Part shown: positions 48,610 to 60,334 of the stretch, piece after piece
Layout of the letters: each line of letters starts with the position of its first letter
How positions within the stretch are numbered: position 1 is the stretch's first letter
DNA from: Membranipora membranacea
Lineage: Eukaryota > Bryozoa > Gymnolaemata > Cheilostomatida > Membraniporidae
Length of the DNA: 64,000 nucleotides
Assembly (NCBI GenBank): GCA_914767715.1
Contig: OU612068.1
Span: 24,800,001-24,864,000 of the forward strand
Reading direction: 5' to 3'
The notes under the pieces: generated by a model
What the model was told of the DNA's origin: nothing
The model's database searches: none
The model's input: only the letters and a program-made list of their open reading frames with translations
Made by a program: the position numbers and the translations under genes

Positions 48610-49530
48610 ACTTAACTTTGTTGACTTGTTGTTTTACAGAGGTTTCAAGACTTGAAGAAATCAAAAATCATGCTGGGCCATTTTCTTGAAAAGTTTCAAA
48701 ACTTCACAAAAAAATTAATTTCGTTGACTTAACTCGATTTTAAAAGGTTTTGGGACTTGGAGAACTCAAAAATCATTCTGGGCCGTTTTTTGCAAAAGGT
48801 TTGAAAGCTTGAGTTTTTTCAAAAAAACTTAAGTTTGTTGACTTGGAGGTTTTGGGACTTGGAGAACTCAAAACCCAAGATGGGCCGGTTTTTTATAAAT
48901 TATTTTGAAACTTGAATTTTTTTCACAAAAAAATTAAGTTCGTTGACTTTACTCGATTTTAAGAGGTTTTGGGACTTGGAGAACTCAAAAATCATGCTGG
49001 GCCGTTTTTTTGCGAAAAGTTTGAAAATTTAAGTTTTTTTCAAAAAATCTTAAAATGGCAGACAACCACAAAAGTTGTATTTTGATATTTGTTGCGTAAC
49101 GATGTACTCCTTCTAAATTTGGATGTCATAAATAAATGTTAAATTTGAAAAACCAAGATGGGGCGTTTTTTGAAAAGTTTGAAAGCTTAAGTTTTTTCAC
49201 AAAAACTTAAGTTCATTGACTTAACTCGTTCTTTAGAGGTTTTGGGACTTGGAGAGTTCAAAAACCAAGATGGGCTGTTTTTTTGAAAAATTTGAAAACT
49301 TAAGTTTTTTCCCTAAAACTTAAGTTCGTTGACTTAACTCATTTTTTAGAGGTTTTTGGACTTGGAGAACTCAAAAACCAAGATGGGCCGTTTTTTTGAT
49401 AAACTTGAGTTTTTTTCACAAAAAACTTAAGTTCGTTGACTTAACTCATTTTTTGGAGGTTTTGGGACTTGGAGAACTCATAAATCATGCTGGGCCGTTT
49501 CGGGCCGCGGGCCGTTTTGGGACCGAACCA
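48610..49530 (+). repeat. Minisatellite array C, right end of MULE copy 2
   Basis: About seven units of the A/B/C minisatellite. A non-repeat interruption of about 100 bp lies at 49,052-49,150. It ends in GGGCCGTTTCGGGCCGCGG and the cap GGGACCGAACCAT, like array A. The exon at 49,578 begins 48 bp further on. Confidence 0.9.
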
Positions 49531-49577
49531 TAATCCCATATTAAATAGCATACTGGGAATAATGTTTTGAATTACAG

Positions 49578-51542
49578 GGGTTGCCAAGCGTATATTTCAG
49601 ACATTCACTTCAAATGGTTTGATAGACATTACAAAGATGGCTGATAGACTAGAAGGTATACTTCGATCAGGACTTGTCAGCAGACTTAGACTCAACTTTT
49701 CGTGGTTTACGGCCCACGACTGGCTTGAGTTTATTATAACGGGGTCTGTGTACGGTGCCGAGGGTTTAGTGTCAGACAACACCATGAGAATCATTCAGCT
49801 TCTGAGGGAGGCTATCGAAATATACTTACGGAGGTATGTTGATGATCATCTATATTATCATCATTTATCTTGCAGTTAAATCGTGTTAGCCTGAGTTTTA
49901 AATTTGAATCTTTTAAATCAGCCAACAAAAAGTTCAGATAGAGACACTGATAAAGTACTCGGTAACATGCCTAGCATATTGCGTGACATAACCATAAAAA
50001 GCTCAATGTTGCACAGTGAGTTAATCATAGTTTACCACAGTTAACCGCTGTTCTACTATATGTAGCCCCAGCTTGAGGTTTGATATAAAAACTGGCAAGA
50101 CGCGCACTTAGTATATTTCTAATTCATAATAACATTAATGCCTTAAAGCTTATATTGTTATAGTTTTGTCATCACCATAAATGTTATGTTTTAGGACAGT
50201 TAAGTCGGGAGATCTCACAAGAGCTGATGTCTTAATGAAGTTAGCATTGACTAGATACGCAAAGATTGATAAAGGCTCACCAAACATCCACCTAGCCCTA
50301 CACTTATCGGATGACATAAGGCGTTTTGGACCTGCCCCAGTGTAGGTTCAAATTAGAAAAACATGCATGCCTTGCTTTGATATAGATACAGGTTGTCCCC
50401 TGTAATTATTAAAGGAAAGTAAGTTATGCTGAGCCCATGTGTTGATCATAATTGTTGGGATTACCAAAACAATGACGTATCAATGGTAGCACAATTATGC
50501 TGTATGACTTTATTCATACACTAATCATGTCCAGAATGACTACATTTTATATGCTGAATGCATCTATGTTGCAGATACTGGGCGATATCTTTTGAGCGCA
50601 AGAATGGTGTGGACGGAAAATTGGCTACTAACGGAAATGCGAAAGGAATCGCATGTCAGGTACGTTTTTCACAATGCATCTGACATTAACCTAAATAAAG
50701 CTTTGATCATAGTGAGGCTAACGTTCCAGCAGTGGAAACATTGAGTGTATTTACATCATAGCTGGTGGTGGTTATATTGAGGTTTGATATGCTGTGTGAA
50801 AATATTTTTTTGCATAAATAGCCATGCCCAATACTTACAGGTGATGAGGAAAGTAGACAACACTTCTCAGACATTACAAGCGGGTGTGACATGCTCTACC
50901 AAAGTATTGTTCAGTGGCAAGCCGAAACACCAACCAGCTAACAAAGTAAATGTAGAAGAGCTTGAGAAAGTGGTACGTAATAGATTTTATTACCTGTGTT
51001 TGATTCCTTACAGTACCATACTAGTGTATTGCGTAGAGAAAAGCGGATGAAGGTGGCATTGGCATGTGATATTACGAGCAATCATGGCCTATGTGTTTTA
51101 TACATAGGACTTTGTCAAAAATCTACCAAAGCGTGCCGCTTTTTCTAAATCTAGGATTATAATCATCTCCCCTTACTTGCTCATGCCATTCCGTCCTTAT
51201 TTTCCAGGTCCCCACAGACATCATACGCCTTGAGAGGGTGACTTTGGCGGTTTTACCGTGGAAAGAAGCAGTCAAGAGGACGATATTATTGAGATAGAAG
51301 ATCATACACACTGTAAGGTGAAAAGTGTACTGCTGATCAACAGCACAGATGTGATATTAGAGGTCAATGTATTCGGCTCTCGGGTATTAACAGGTGATAG
51401 TGCTAAAGCTGGTCCCTGTTATCTCACCTTATCTACTGCACCTATATATGTGTCACCCATGAACTTTGTCTGTAAATACAAACTCATCACCAAAGACCGT
51501 CTTCATATACTCCTGCCTCTACGCAAGAAGCAGTGTCACTGA
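49578..51542 (+). CDS. CACTA (EnSpm) Tnp2-type transposase, 3' half
   Basis: Exons are 49,578-49,833, 50,195-50,341, 50,575-50,659, 50,841-50,972 and about 51,237-51,542, all in matching phase. Motifs are VAKRIFQTF, FTAHDWLEFI, SPNIHLALHLSDDIRRFGP, YWAISFERKNGVDGKLATNG and a C-terminal beta-rich region (GPCYLTLSTAPIYVSPMNF...LLPLRKKQ). The NMHLH/HL...FGP...FWcFsFERyNG series is a hallmark of animal EnSpm transposases. The gene appears open in every exon I could trace. I found no CACTA-type terminal repeats on either side, so the parent element's ends are unknown or lost. Confidence 0.85.
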
Positions 51543-51659
51543 AATCGTTATGTCATACTTTTTAGTATTTCTTTTATCATTTTTATCGATTCTGTATATA
51601 GATTGATTGTTATAGTTTTTTGCGCGTTCAAGTGAAGGCTCAACGACGACGACTAAGAG

Positions 51660-52060
51660 ATCCACGAAACATGGTTGGGGAAGTCCCTGCAGCTTGCTAC
51701 AATGATTTGCCAGTTTGAGTAGCAGCTATATTCATATAACAACTTTCGCCATAATTATTGTATTTGCTTGCATTTTGATTTACATAAGCGTTACTCACTT
51801 AACTGCAGCTAACTCTCTCGGGTCCAGCACATATTTCTATAATCAGAATATAAGTATAAAGTATTATTGCCAATGCTTTCAACATCAGGTGAATGTGATT
51901 TCAATAAGGTTTCATTCTTCTTTTACTATATTATATTATGTAAAGATCGAAAATTGAAAACTATATCTCATATCTTAAGATTCATTTCACTATTGATTAC
52001 CGCTAGATCTACCAAGGTCATTTCCATTGGCTACCTCAAGTTTCCTTTATTCAGATGAAG
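51660..52060. repeat. Unit A, 3' fragment
   Basis: Matches 2,325-2,570 and 5,910-6,110 (CCACGAAACATGGTTGGGG, then CTCACTTAACTGCAGCTAAC). The 5' part of unit A is missing here, so the right edge of the transposon cluster lies at or before 51,660. Confidence 0.7.
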
Positions 52061-52399
52061 TCCAGGGTAATAATAGAATATAATTCAACATATTATGTTT
52101 GCTGTGAAATTATTTTTGATCTCTAGCAATAATGGATTCAGCTATAAATAGGGATGTAATGTAACTAAATTTGATGTATTAAACAAACTATTGAGTTTTT
52201 TTTTTTTAAATTTCTTTTAGACATCAGTCCAGATGCAGACCCTCTCAGTTTCCATGGATATTAGGGTATTGAGAATTACACCAACTAACAATTAAATTAA
52301 AATAGCTATTTTTCCCCTTTTTTCTTGATGGCCAATTTAAAAAAAAAATTTGATCGGTGGAAACTCATGCCTATAGAGACTAGAGTAATTTATTCAGAA

Positions 52400-52646
52400 A
52401 CTGACGAAAACAACAAATATTGGAGTACCACAGGGCTCAGTTCTAGGGCACATATTATTGCCAGTTTATATTAATTGCCTTTTTAAATCAGCTCCTAACC
52501 TAAGTTATGTATTATTTGCAGATGACACCAACATGCTTAACAAAGACCCTGAACTTAAAAAAGACAGCATGAAGGAAGTAAATGAATGGTGCGTTACAAA
52601 TAGGCTTGTCATAAATTATGAGAAAGTGCCTTTGTCTTTTATATAA
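52400..52646 (+). pseudogene. LINE reverse transcriptase fragment
   Basis: GVPQGSVLGHILLPVYIN and VLFADDTNML are RT motifs, followed by EWCVTNRLVINYEK (N-x-L-x-N-x-x-K). It ends in a stop and a short tail with AATAAA near 52,655. The domain order (RT here, endonuclease only after it) shows it is a separate copy from the next element. Confidence 0.75.
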
Positions 52647-52850
52647 AGTGCCAATAAAAACTCTGATGAAAATGTGATGAATTATGCAAATTTCATGTGT
52701 GGGTGACCATTAGATGAAAAATGAATTTCAAAACGCATATCAATTTTTTAGTAAAATAACTCAACCAAATTTGAAGATGCTGCGAGCTGTTTGGCCTTTC
52801 ATTGACATTGGTAGATTTGTATTACACTTTCTCTTGTCCTCACTTTATAT

Positions 52851-54205
52851 GTGGTATTGAGTTATGGGGTATTGCTATCAATAAAAGTATTGTATCTTTA
52901 TAAATGCTTCAGTTTAATTCTTAGTGACCACAAATTTAGTATACTGTGTTTGGCTGAAACATTTTTGAATGAAAATCATGACAGCTGCCTATATGAGGTA
53001 CCAGGATATACAGTGATAAGAAGGGATAGGGTCTGTAACAATGGTGGGGGATTACTCTGCTATGTCCATGATTCACTGGTCATTGAACATCTGGAAAATT
53101 TAGATCTTTACATGGATGGGAGTAAAACAGTCAAGGTCAGACCCAGAAGCCAAAAGAGTTTTTTGGTCACATATTTATATAGACCTCCCCAATCAAAAGC
53201 ATCATGGAACACAGACTTTTCAGAGTTTGTCGAGCGTTGTTATGGTTTGAACGATGAAATTATAATATTTGGTGATTTCAATATTGATTTGCTGAATCCA
53301 GCTTCGAAAAACAGGTGGTCAGATAATGTTGCCTCTCCACTACTGTTGAATCAACTTATATCTGAACCCACTCGCATAACTAATTCATAACTAAGGACAC
53401 TAATTGACCACATCTATTCAAGTAAAGGTGACAATATTGCTAAAAAATCTGGTGTCATCAAATATTCACTGAGTGATCATTTCATGATAGTAGCTTCAAG
53501 AGAGATTGATAGAAATGTTAAAATATCTAAACAAAGACGCAAGGTAACATTTTTGGATAATTCATTTGCAACACCTGAAAACATTTTTAACACATTCTCA
53601 AGGGAAAATTTTGGTTACGTGCTGTATGAAAGATCAATAGACTCAATGTTTGAGAAGTTCTATAGCCATTTGAATCATATTATATCAAAACTCGTGTTTG
53701 AGAAGACTCGTTTTGTAAGAACGCATAATCTTCCAAAATGGTTGGATGATGAGGTAAAAATGTACATCAAAATCAGAGATCAACTCAAACAAAACGGTGA
53801 TTGGGAAGGATATAGAAAACAGCGAAATTATGTCACTAATATGATCAGACAAAAGAAGAAAAGAGCTATTTCTAATACTATTAAAGAGTCTAAGGGTAAT
53901 ACAAAACCTGTTTGGGATGTATTAAAGAATAAAAAGAAGGAGACTTTCCCTGCGACAAATTTGAGTGCAGATCAATTTAACAGCCATTTCACATCCATTG
54001 CAAAATCAATCACAAAGAACCTTGTTGTAACGGATGAGATGACATTTCCTGTATCTAAAGAGAAGTTCAGTTCATTCAAAACTTTACTTTTCAACCATAT
54101 ATTATCGACTTGACCAACATCATTGATGATATTATTTCCTTTCTGTTTCTCTTTTTTTGTTTTAAAAAGAAATTTTCTGGCACTGAGTGCAAAACATTTC
54201 GAATG
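52851..54205 (+). pseudogene. CR1-like LINE endonuclease and linker, broken
   Basis: The endonuclease region (52,851-53,390) has ILCLAETFL, GGGLLCYVHDSL, LYRPP and IFGDFNIDLL. A TAA stop precedes DHIYS and SDHFMIV. The linker frame (53,484-54,113) has LPKWLDDEVK...RDQLKQNGDW and RNYVTNMIRQKKK. A frameshift then leads to KKFSGTECKTFRMR at about 54,165-54,205, the start of the RT domain. The element stops there. Domain order and motifs are those of an APE-type LINE. Confidence 0.8.
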
Positions 54206-54949
54206 AGATGACTTTGGTTGCCAATAAAAGTATATAATTGCTCAAGTTAGACAACAATTTATTAAAATTACTTTAAGAACTATTCAGAAAGATAACATTT
54301 CAAATCAAAACTTTGATCATCAATTTGACAAAAGATTTAAAAAACATTTTGAAACAAATTAAATCCAACAGAAGTTTGGGTGAGAGGTCTCTGCTGTGCA
54401 TTGGAATTTCACTGTTCAACACATATATGGGAGTTTAGTCAGGGATTTAGTTCGATCCAATGAAGGGTCTGGTGGAACGTCTGTGGGATCCACATTTGAC
54501 GGTGAGGGGCTGCCAATTCTGTACAGCGGCTCATTCGTGCGTCCTGGTACTTTTAGGCAAAAAAGTATAGCAGGACAATTCTTTATTTGACAAAGTACTA
54601 CTCCTTTTCTGCAGACAGTGTTGGCAGCCTTTCTATACAGTCAATATTTAGCCAGAATTTGGCTCACTATTATAATTAACCTTTCCTTGCACACAGGTAA
54701 AAGATGAAATATCCAACATTTGTATTTCATCAATTTAGAATCAGATGATTAATAATTAAAAGCACAAAGAGCCTTAATTGCAATTCACTTTAGGTGTAAA
54801 ATAAAATAGAATTGCAGTATTACCAAGTCATCGTAGGAAAATGAAACAATCGTGATTGTGCTAAAATAAAATGAAAACTGATGGTACTACCGTATTGATA
54901 CAACATCGAAGTAGGTAGCTGAAATATTTGGATATCAGGTAACATTTTT
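54206..54949. other. No supported gene; family 3' flank from 54,650
   Basis: From 54,650 it matches 10,845-11,050, which is the downstream flank of the other minus-strand small-gene copy. The open frame at 54,396-54,590 has no recognisable domain. Confidence 0.5.
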
Positions 54950-55190
54950 TCATGATCTCCCTGTCATAGATGATGACTGATAATTTTGAGAAATTCTGTT
55001 GTATCTTTCTTTTCTTGTGGCGGTTCTTTGAGGGTCAACGTGTTTGTTGAGCTCAAAACTAAGCCTTCTTAGTTTACGTCTGCATTGCCTCTGGAAGCAC
55101 TGAATTTCATCAACTGCCTGGAAACAAAAATGAGAGATTATTATAAGATTCTCAAATTTCCACTTATTTTTGGTATATTATATGACTTTT

Positions 55191-55456
55191 CACTGTGCAA
55201 AATCAGTTCCTATTCAACGATTATACACTGGGCATAAGTCTGAACAATCATGTTTATACCTTCATTATTCCACTTTATACAATGATTATACCACATCTTG
55301 GCAAAATTATGCAACTATAATTAATCAATGTATTGTATAAGTAGATAACTTATTCAATTCAATTGTAATTATACAATGTAGGTATAACGTCATCTATTTA
55401 TACAATCATTATCCCGCTTGGAATAAGCTCTGAATAGGAACCGATTTTGCACAGTG
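55191..55456. mobile_element. CACTG-ended MITE in the intron, 3-bp TSD
   Basis: The terminal inverted repeats are CACTGTGCAAAATC (left) and GATTTTGCACAGTG (right), extending with one gap into GTTCCTATTCA. TTT flanks both ends (55,188-55,190 and 55,457-55,459). It is 266 bp and non-coding. CACTG ends with a 3-bp duplication fit the CACTA/EnSpm superfamily. Confidence 0.8.
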
Positions 55457-55616
55457 TTTGCAACAATAAAAGATGATAAATGAACCAAGGCGTGAAGAGT
55501 ATTCAGAGTTCAAACTAATCAAAACATTCAGGTATGTTCTCACCATATTTTGAATGGAGGGATCATTATGAATATCTTTTTCCGCAGGCTTGTTGTCTTT
55601 ACTTGATCGAAGTCGC

Positions 55617-58600
55617 CACTGCGTTTCATACCCAAGAATTGTCTGACAATTCTGTACAATTCTAGAATTGTCATAAACTGACCTATATATCATTAACCAA
55701 CCAGCAACCATTATTGTGTAATTAACCCTGCCTGCTAAATAAATTACCTTCATTATTGATATTGTATAGCCATAGTATAAGCCTTTACAGTTCTAGTCAA
55801 TATCATACAATTGGATATGCTGTAAAGAATAGATATTGCTGTGCAAGGTAGCATCAAAATCTATATTGCGGGAGGCCCATGTACAAATCTCCGACGGGGC
55901 AAATCTTTTCTTTTCGTATCATCGTGATGGAAAATGAAAGCATTCCATTCGAATTGTTGGCTCACAATTTTCGTAAGCACGGAAAACTCTTAGTAATGAG
56001 TATGATGACGCGACAAAATACTTATGTTCAACTCTTCTTTGGTGTACCATACCCTACGTTATATTTTGCGCAATCTGTTAATATTGGGAGCAACTGCATA
56101 AATAGAATACATCAGCTAAACTATGCTAGCTGAATTATCAGAAAACTTTGCTACTAATAAAAATGTACAACATCGCTCCCCAGATGATCGAGGAATTACT
56201 TTGTATCAACTGTCCTACATGCCTAAGTGGAGAGATGTGATATGTGAATGAGGCCATATTATCCACAGAACCACTGACTACTGAAAATATGCTGACTGAT
56301 GCTAAAAAAACTCAAACTTGGTGTCACAGCAAGTAGTATGAGTGCTGATTATTGGCATAGTCTAAACTACGCTCCTTGTGATTAATGAGAGTGAATGGCT
56401 TTCAGCTATTTCTAATGGTTAGCTCTGAATGTTATGGTATGTGGGCTGAGGGAGCCAAAGGTAAATCAACTATTGTAAGCCTGGTATATATTCATTACCT
56501 GTCTACAAAGGAGCTCTTGATGTTATACTATATCATTCTCAGCCATCTCAGTTATATGGTGTACAGGAAGCAATTCTGGCATAGTTCTCTCTCACTCTTG
56601 GATGGTAGTCCCCTTGTAGGTGTTGGCACTAGTACAGATAGTATTAAAATGCTAGACTAGTGGCAACACCGTTTAATGTAATAAATTTTAATCTGTCAGC
56701 TTGAGTGCCACAAGCAGGGAGATTGGCCAATAACAGGCATAATTACATAACTACCTTGATATCCTGGTTGTCAAAATTTTTAATTGTCCAATTAAGTATA
56801 ATTAACACTGTTTGTTAATCCTTCAGACACATTCCATTGCACTTGTAACATGTCATCATGACACACTTGTGGAATCAGAGAGACAGGAGTCATTGTAAGC
56901 TGACCTAACTTCCTGTCTTTTGCCGCTGATAATGAATGCCGTGAATTTTTAATTTCGCGAATATTCATTTATATAATGATGGTTGTTTGGGTGTAAGTGC
57001 AATCATGATCATTCTTTGACGGAAGGGGGAGGGGGCGGGAAGTTGTAACATTTTATGCAAAATACTAGATTATTGTCCAAATTCCATTCGTATATTTTTA
57101 TCAAATTATTTCACCAAACTCTGCTTCAAAGCTCATCATTGTACAGAGTTATTATGCCAAGAATGAGATTGCCTCGCAAAAAACCTTAAATTCTCTGGTG
57201 CCCTTATTCTCCAGTATTTGCAAAAAAGGTTCATTGATATGGTCAATTTCAAGAGTTGAGCCAGCATTACATGATAATCTGTGTGTTTATCCACAGGGTT
57301 GTCCATTTTTAAATCTACTGGTACTGTATAAGTTCTGTGAAGGTTGCCTATGAATGCCAGTGTAAACAAAATTAACATTCTTACTGGCTTATCTTGATTA
57401 TGACTTCATGGGTAAATAACTTGGATACCAACAATACATCCAATTATGCTTGGCTAAGATGTTGATGTTAATTGAAAGGTAAACAATTGGCAGATGACAC
57501 TGTGAGAATCTTGTTCAAATTCAATAATAAGCTAATCTCATTGAAATTGATCAGACAGATCAAACTGTACACTGTAGCCATTAATTGCATGCATCAAAGA
57601 GTTTGGTATGTTAAAGGTTCTATCAACCTGAAATTCCAATCATTTCAACAATTCAGATTAGGGGCTTGCAGGGCCATTACAGCTGTTAAATTTTAAAGCG
57701 ATAAATAATTGCCTGGACAGCCTTTTAACAGATAATCTTTCAAAGCTATCAGATTATTATTATCGGCTGCATTGATAAATTTAGAATTTACAGTGACCAC
57801 CAGACATTCTGTACAAACGAGTTCTATTGTGACATTGAATGATAGGCCTGTTAGATTCACTATGGTTCCATGGATCGATTATGTAAGGATTTCAGTAGCA
57901 ATCGCCCCATGGAAATGGCATTAAAGTCAAATTCCGATTGTGACGAATGACTTTTTGGACGGAATATCCAAACCGTGTTTATTCGACCCATTTCCTAATT
58001 GGCGTCGTGGCTGAATGGTTAGCGCGCTTGCACACAATGCCTTCAAAGGGTTTTAATGCGGGAGATTCTTTTCATGTTTTTCCCATCATGGGAATGGTTA
58101 GAATCCACTGCATTCTAACCATTCGAAATTGGAGTGAACCACAAAATCGACCCATGGAACCATAGTGATTTACTCTTGCTTCTCTCTACCCATATACCAT
58201 AAAATTCAATTAATGGCTACAATGCACTGTTTAATCTGCCTGATCGTTTTCAATGAGATTAGCTTATTGAATTTGAACAAGATTCTCACAGTGTCATTTG
58301 CCAATTGTTTACCTTTCAATTGACATCAACATCTTAGCCAAGCATAATTGGATGTATTGTTGGTATCCAAGTTATTTACCCATGAAGTCATAATCAAGAT
58401 AAGCCAGTCAGAATGTTCATTTTGTTTACACTGGCATTCATAGGCAACCTTCACAGAACTTATACAGTACCAGTAGATTTAAAAATGGACAACCCTGTGG
58501 GTAAAGACACAGATTATCATATAATGCTGGCTCAACTCTTGAAGTTGACCAAGAAGCGCGGAAAATCAATGAAACCTTTTTGCAAATACTAGAGAATAAG

Positions 58601-59968
58601 GGCGCCTGAGAATTTAAGGTTTTTTTGCGAGGCAATCTCATTCTTGACATAATAACTCTGTACAATGATGAGCTTTGAAGCAGAGTTTGGTGAAATAAAT
58701 TGATAAAAATATACAAATGGAATTTGGACAATTATCTAGTATTTTGCATAAAATGTTACAACTTCCCGCCCCTTACTCTTCTGACAAAGAATGATAATGA
58801 TTGCAATTACACCCAAACAACCAACCATCATCATAAAAATGAATATTCGTGAAATTTAAAACTCATCGCGTTCATTATCAGCAGCAAAAGACAGGAAGTT
58901 AGGTCAGCTTACAATGACTCCTGTCTCTCTGATTCCACAAGTGTGTCATGATGACTTGTTACAAGTGCAATGGAATGTGTATGAAGGATTAACAAACAGT
59001 GTTAATTATACTTAATTGTACAATTAAAAATTTTGACAACAAGTATATCAAGGTAATTATGTAATTATGCCTGTTATTGGCTAGCCTCCCTGCTTGTGGC
59101 ACTCAAGCTGACAGATTAAAATTTATTACTTTAAACGGTGTTGCCTTTAGTCTAACATTTTAATACTATCTGTACTAGTGCCAACACCTACTATAGGGAA
59201 CTACCATCCAAGAGTGAGAGAGAAATATGCCAAAATTGCTTCCTGTACACCATATAACTGAGATGGCTGAGAATTATATAGTATAACATCAAGAGCTCCT
59301 TTGTAGACAGGTAATGAATATATACCAGTTGAATATATACGATAGTTGATTTACCTTTGCCTCCCTCAGTCCACATAACATTCAGAGCTAACTCCATGCT
59401 CAGAGCATCTTTGGCCAACAAATAGAAATAGCTGAAAGCCATTCACTCTCAATAATCACAAGGAGCGTAGTTTAGACTATGCCAATAATCAGTACTCATA
59501 CTACTTGATGTGACACCAAGTTTGAGTCTTTTTAGCATCAGTCAGCATATTTTCAGTAGTCAGTGGTTCTGTGGATAATATGGCCTCATTCACATATCAC
59601 TTCTCTCCACTTAGGCATATAGGACAGTTGATACAAAATAATTCCTCGCTCATCTGGGGAGCGATGTTGTACATTTTTATTAGTAGCAAAGTTCTGATCT
59701 GAACCTGGGCCTCCCGCAATATAGATTTTGATGCTACCTTGCACAGCAATATCTATTCATTACAGCATATCCAATTGTATGATATTGACTAGAACTGTAA
59801 AGGCTTATACTATGGCTATACAATATAAATAATGAAAGTAATTTATTTAGCAGGCAGGGTTAATTACACAATAATGGTTGCTGGTTGGTTAATGATATAT
59901 AGGTCAGTTTCTGACAATTCTAGAATTGTACAGAATTGTCAGACAATTCTTGGGTATGAAACGCAGTG
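55617..59968. mobile_element. 4.35-kb CACTA-type foldback element
   Basis: The left arm (55,617-about 57,585) is the reverse complement of the right arm (about 58,205-59,968). The ends are CACTGCGTTTCATACCC and GGGTATGAAACGCAGTG. CGC on the plus strand flanks both sides (55,614-55,616 and 59,969-59,971). The ends plus 3-bp TSD fit CACTA/EnSpm. The arms match except for an extra insertion of about 255 bp in the left arm (about 55,876-56,135). The loop of about 0.6 kb contains a nested MITE. No transposase is recognisable; open frames in the arms are mirror copies without a known domain. Confidence 0.9.
57858..58167. mobile_element. CACTA-ended MITE nested in the foldback loop
   Basis: The terminal repeats are CACTATGGTTCCATGG and CCATGGAACCATAGTG, extending through a TCGATT-type stretch with one mismatch. 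ATT flanks both ends (55-57 of the 57,800 block and 58,168-58,170). The element is 310 bp. Its interior holds a tRNA-like stretch (TCGTGGCTGAATGGTTAGCG at about 58,006) with a weak B-box-like GGGTTTTAATGC. It is non-coding. Confidence 0.8.
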
Positions 59969-60053
59969 CGCTTGACAAGATTGAGTCCCATTATGATGCG
60001 CTGTAGCTTGTGACTGTTGTATCAAGAAAATGATGTCTCGAAGGCACACCATC

Positions 60054-60075
60054 GCATTTAAATACTGACAGAATT
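60054..60075 (-). promoter_or_regulatory. TATA-like promoter block of the third small gene
   Basis: Minus strand TCTGTCAGTATTTAAATGCG, about 65 bp upstream of the ATG at 59,991. It is homologous to the block at 6,421-6,440. Further upstream, 60,080-60,330 matches the upstream flank of the 11 kb copy, including GATGTCATGAT and TGCCTTGTGAAGA. Confidence 0.65.
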
Positions 60076-60334
60076 TACACAAATCACTAGTCTAAGAACT
60101 ATCATGACATCGTGTATGGGAATGCAAACAATTTTATTTTAAGGTGCCAACCTCTTCACAAGGCACCATTTTCACAACATCCTAAACACACATAATGAAC
60201 AAGCCTTTTCTGATCCCATGGATTCTATAGCCGTTAGCACATCAGTCTTGCTTTACGAGTTTGAGATCCAATAACTCCACACTAAATCAACCAAGATGTG
60301 GTAAATACCTATGTCTTAATCTGTATAGTACATA

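Larger units (their letters stand above)
44072..51542 (+). other. CACTA intron occupied by an inserted MULE copy
   Basis: Exon 44,072-44,321 ends in phase 1 (ATA G) and exon 49,578 begins GG GTT, completing LIGVAKRIF. The intron between is 5,256 bp. Only about 125 bp at its start and 50 bp at its end lie outside the arrays and MULE copy. The intron was therefore short before the insertion, and the insertion leaves both splice sites intact. Confidence 0.85.
54950..59991 (-). pseudogene. Third small basic-protein gene, exon 1 split by a foldback transposon
   Basis: Exon 2 is 54,950-55,117 (168 nt, open; EIQCFQRQCRRKLRRL), with a TTTCCAG acceptor. The 3' part of exon 1 is 55,544-55,613, encoding SSKDNKPAEKDIHNDPSIQNM before a GTGAGA donor. 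The 5' part (59,972-59,991 plus TSD) starts MGLNLVKR. The two parts are separated by the 4,352-bp foldback at 55,617-59,968. With the foldback and one TSD removed, the exon is collinear and in frame with the gene at 6,499. The intron holds a second CACTA-type MITE. The gene was probably intact until the foldback insertion. Confidence 0.85.

Noticed and set aside
54396-54590. Open frame with Gly/Ser-rich start
   Set aside because: No family resemblance that I can support on either strand.
58438-58731. 97-residue open frame in the right foldback arm
   Set aside because: Mirror sequence of the left arm that is not kept open there; no transposase motif.
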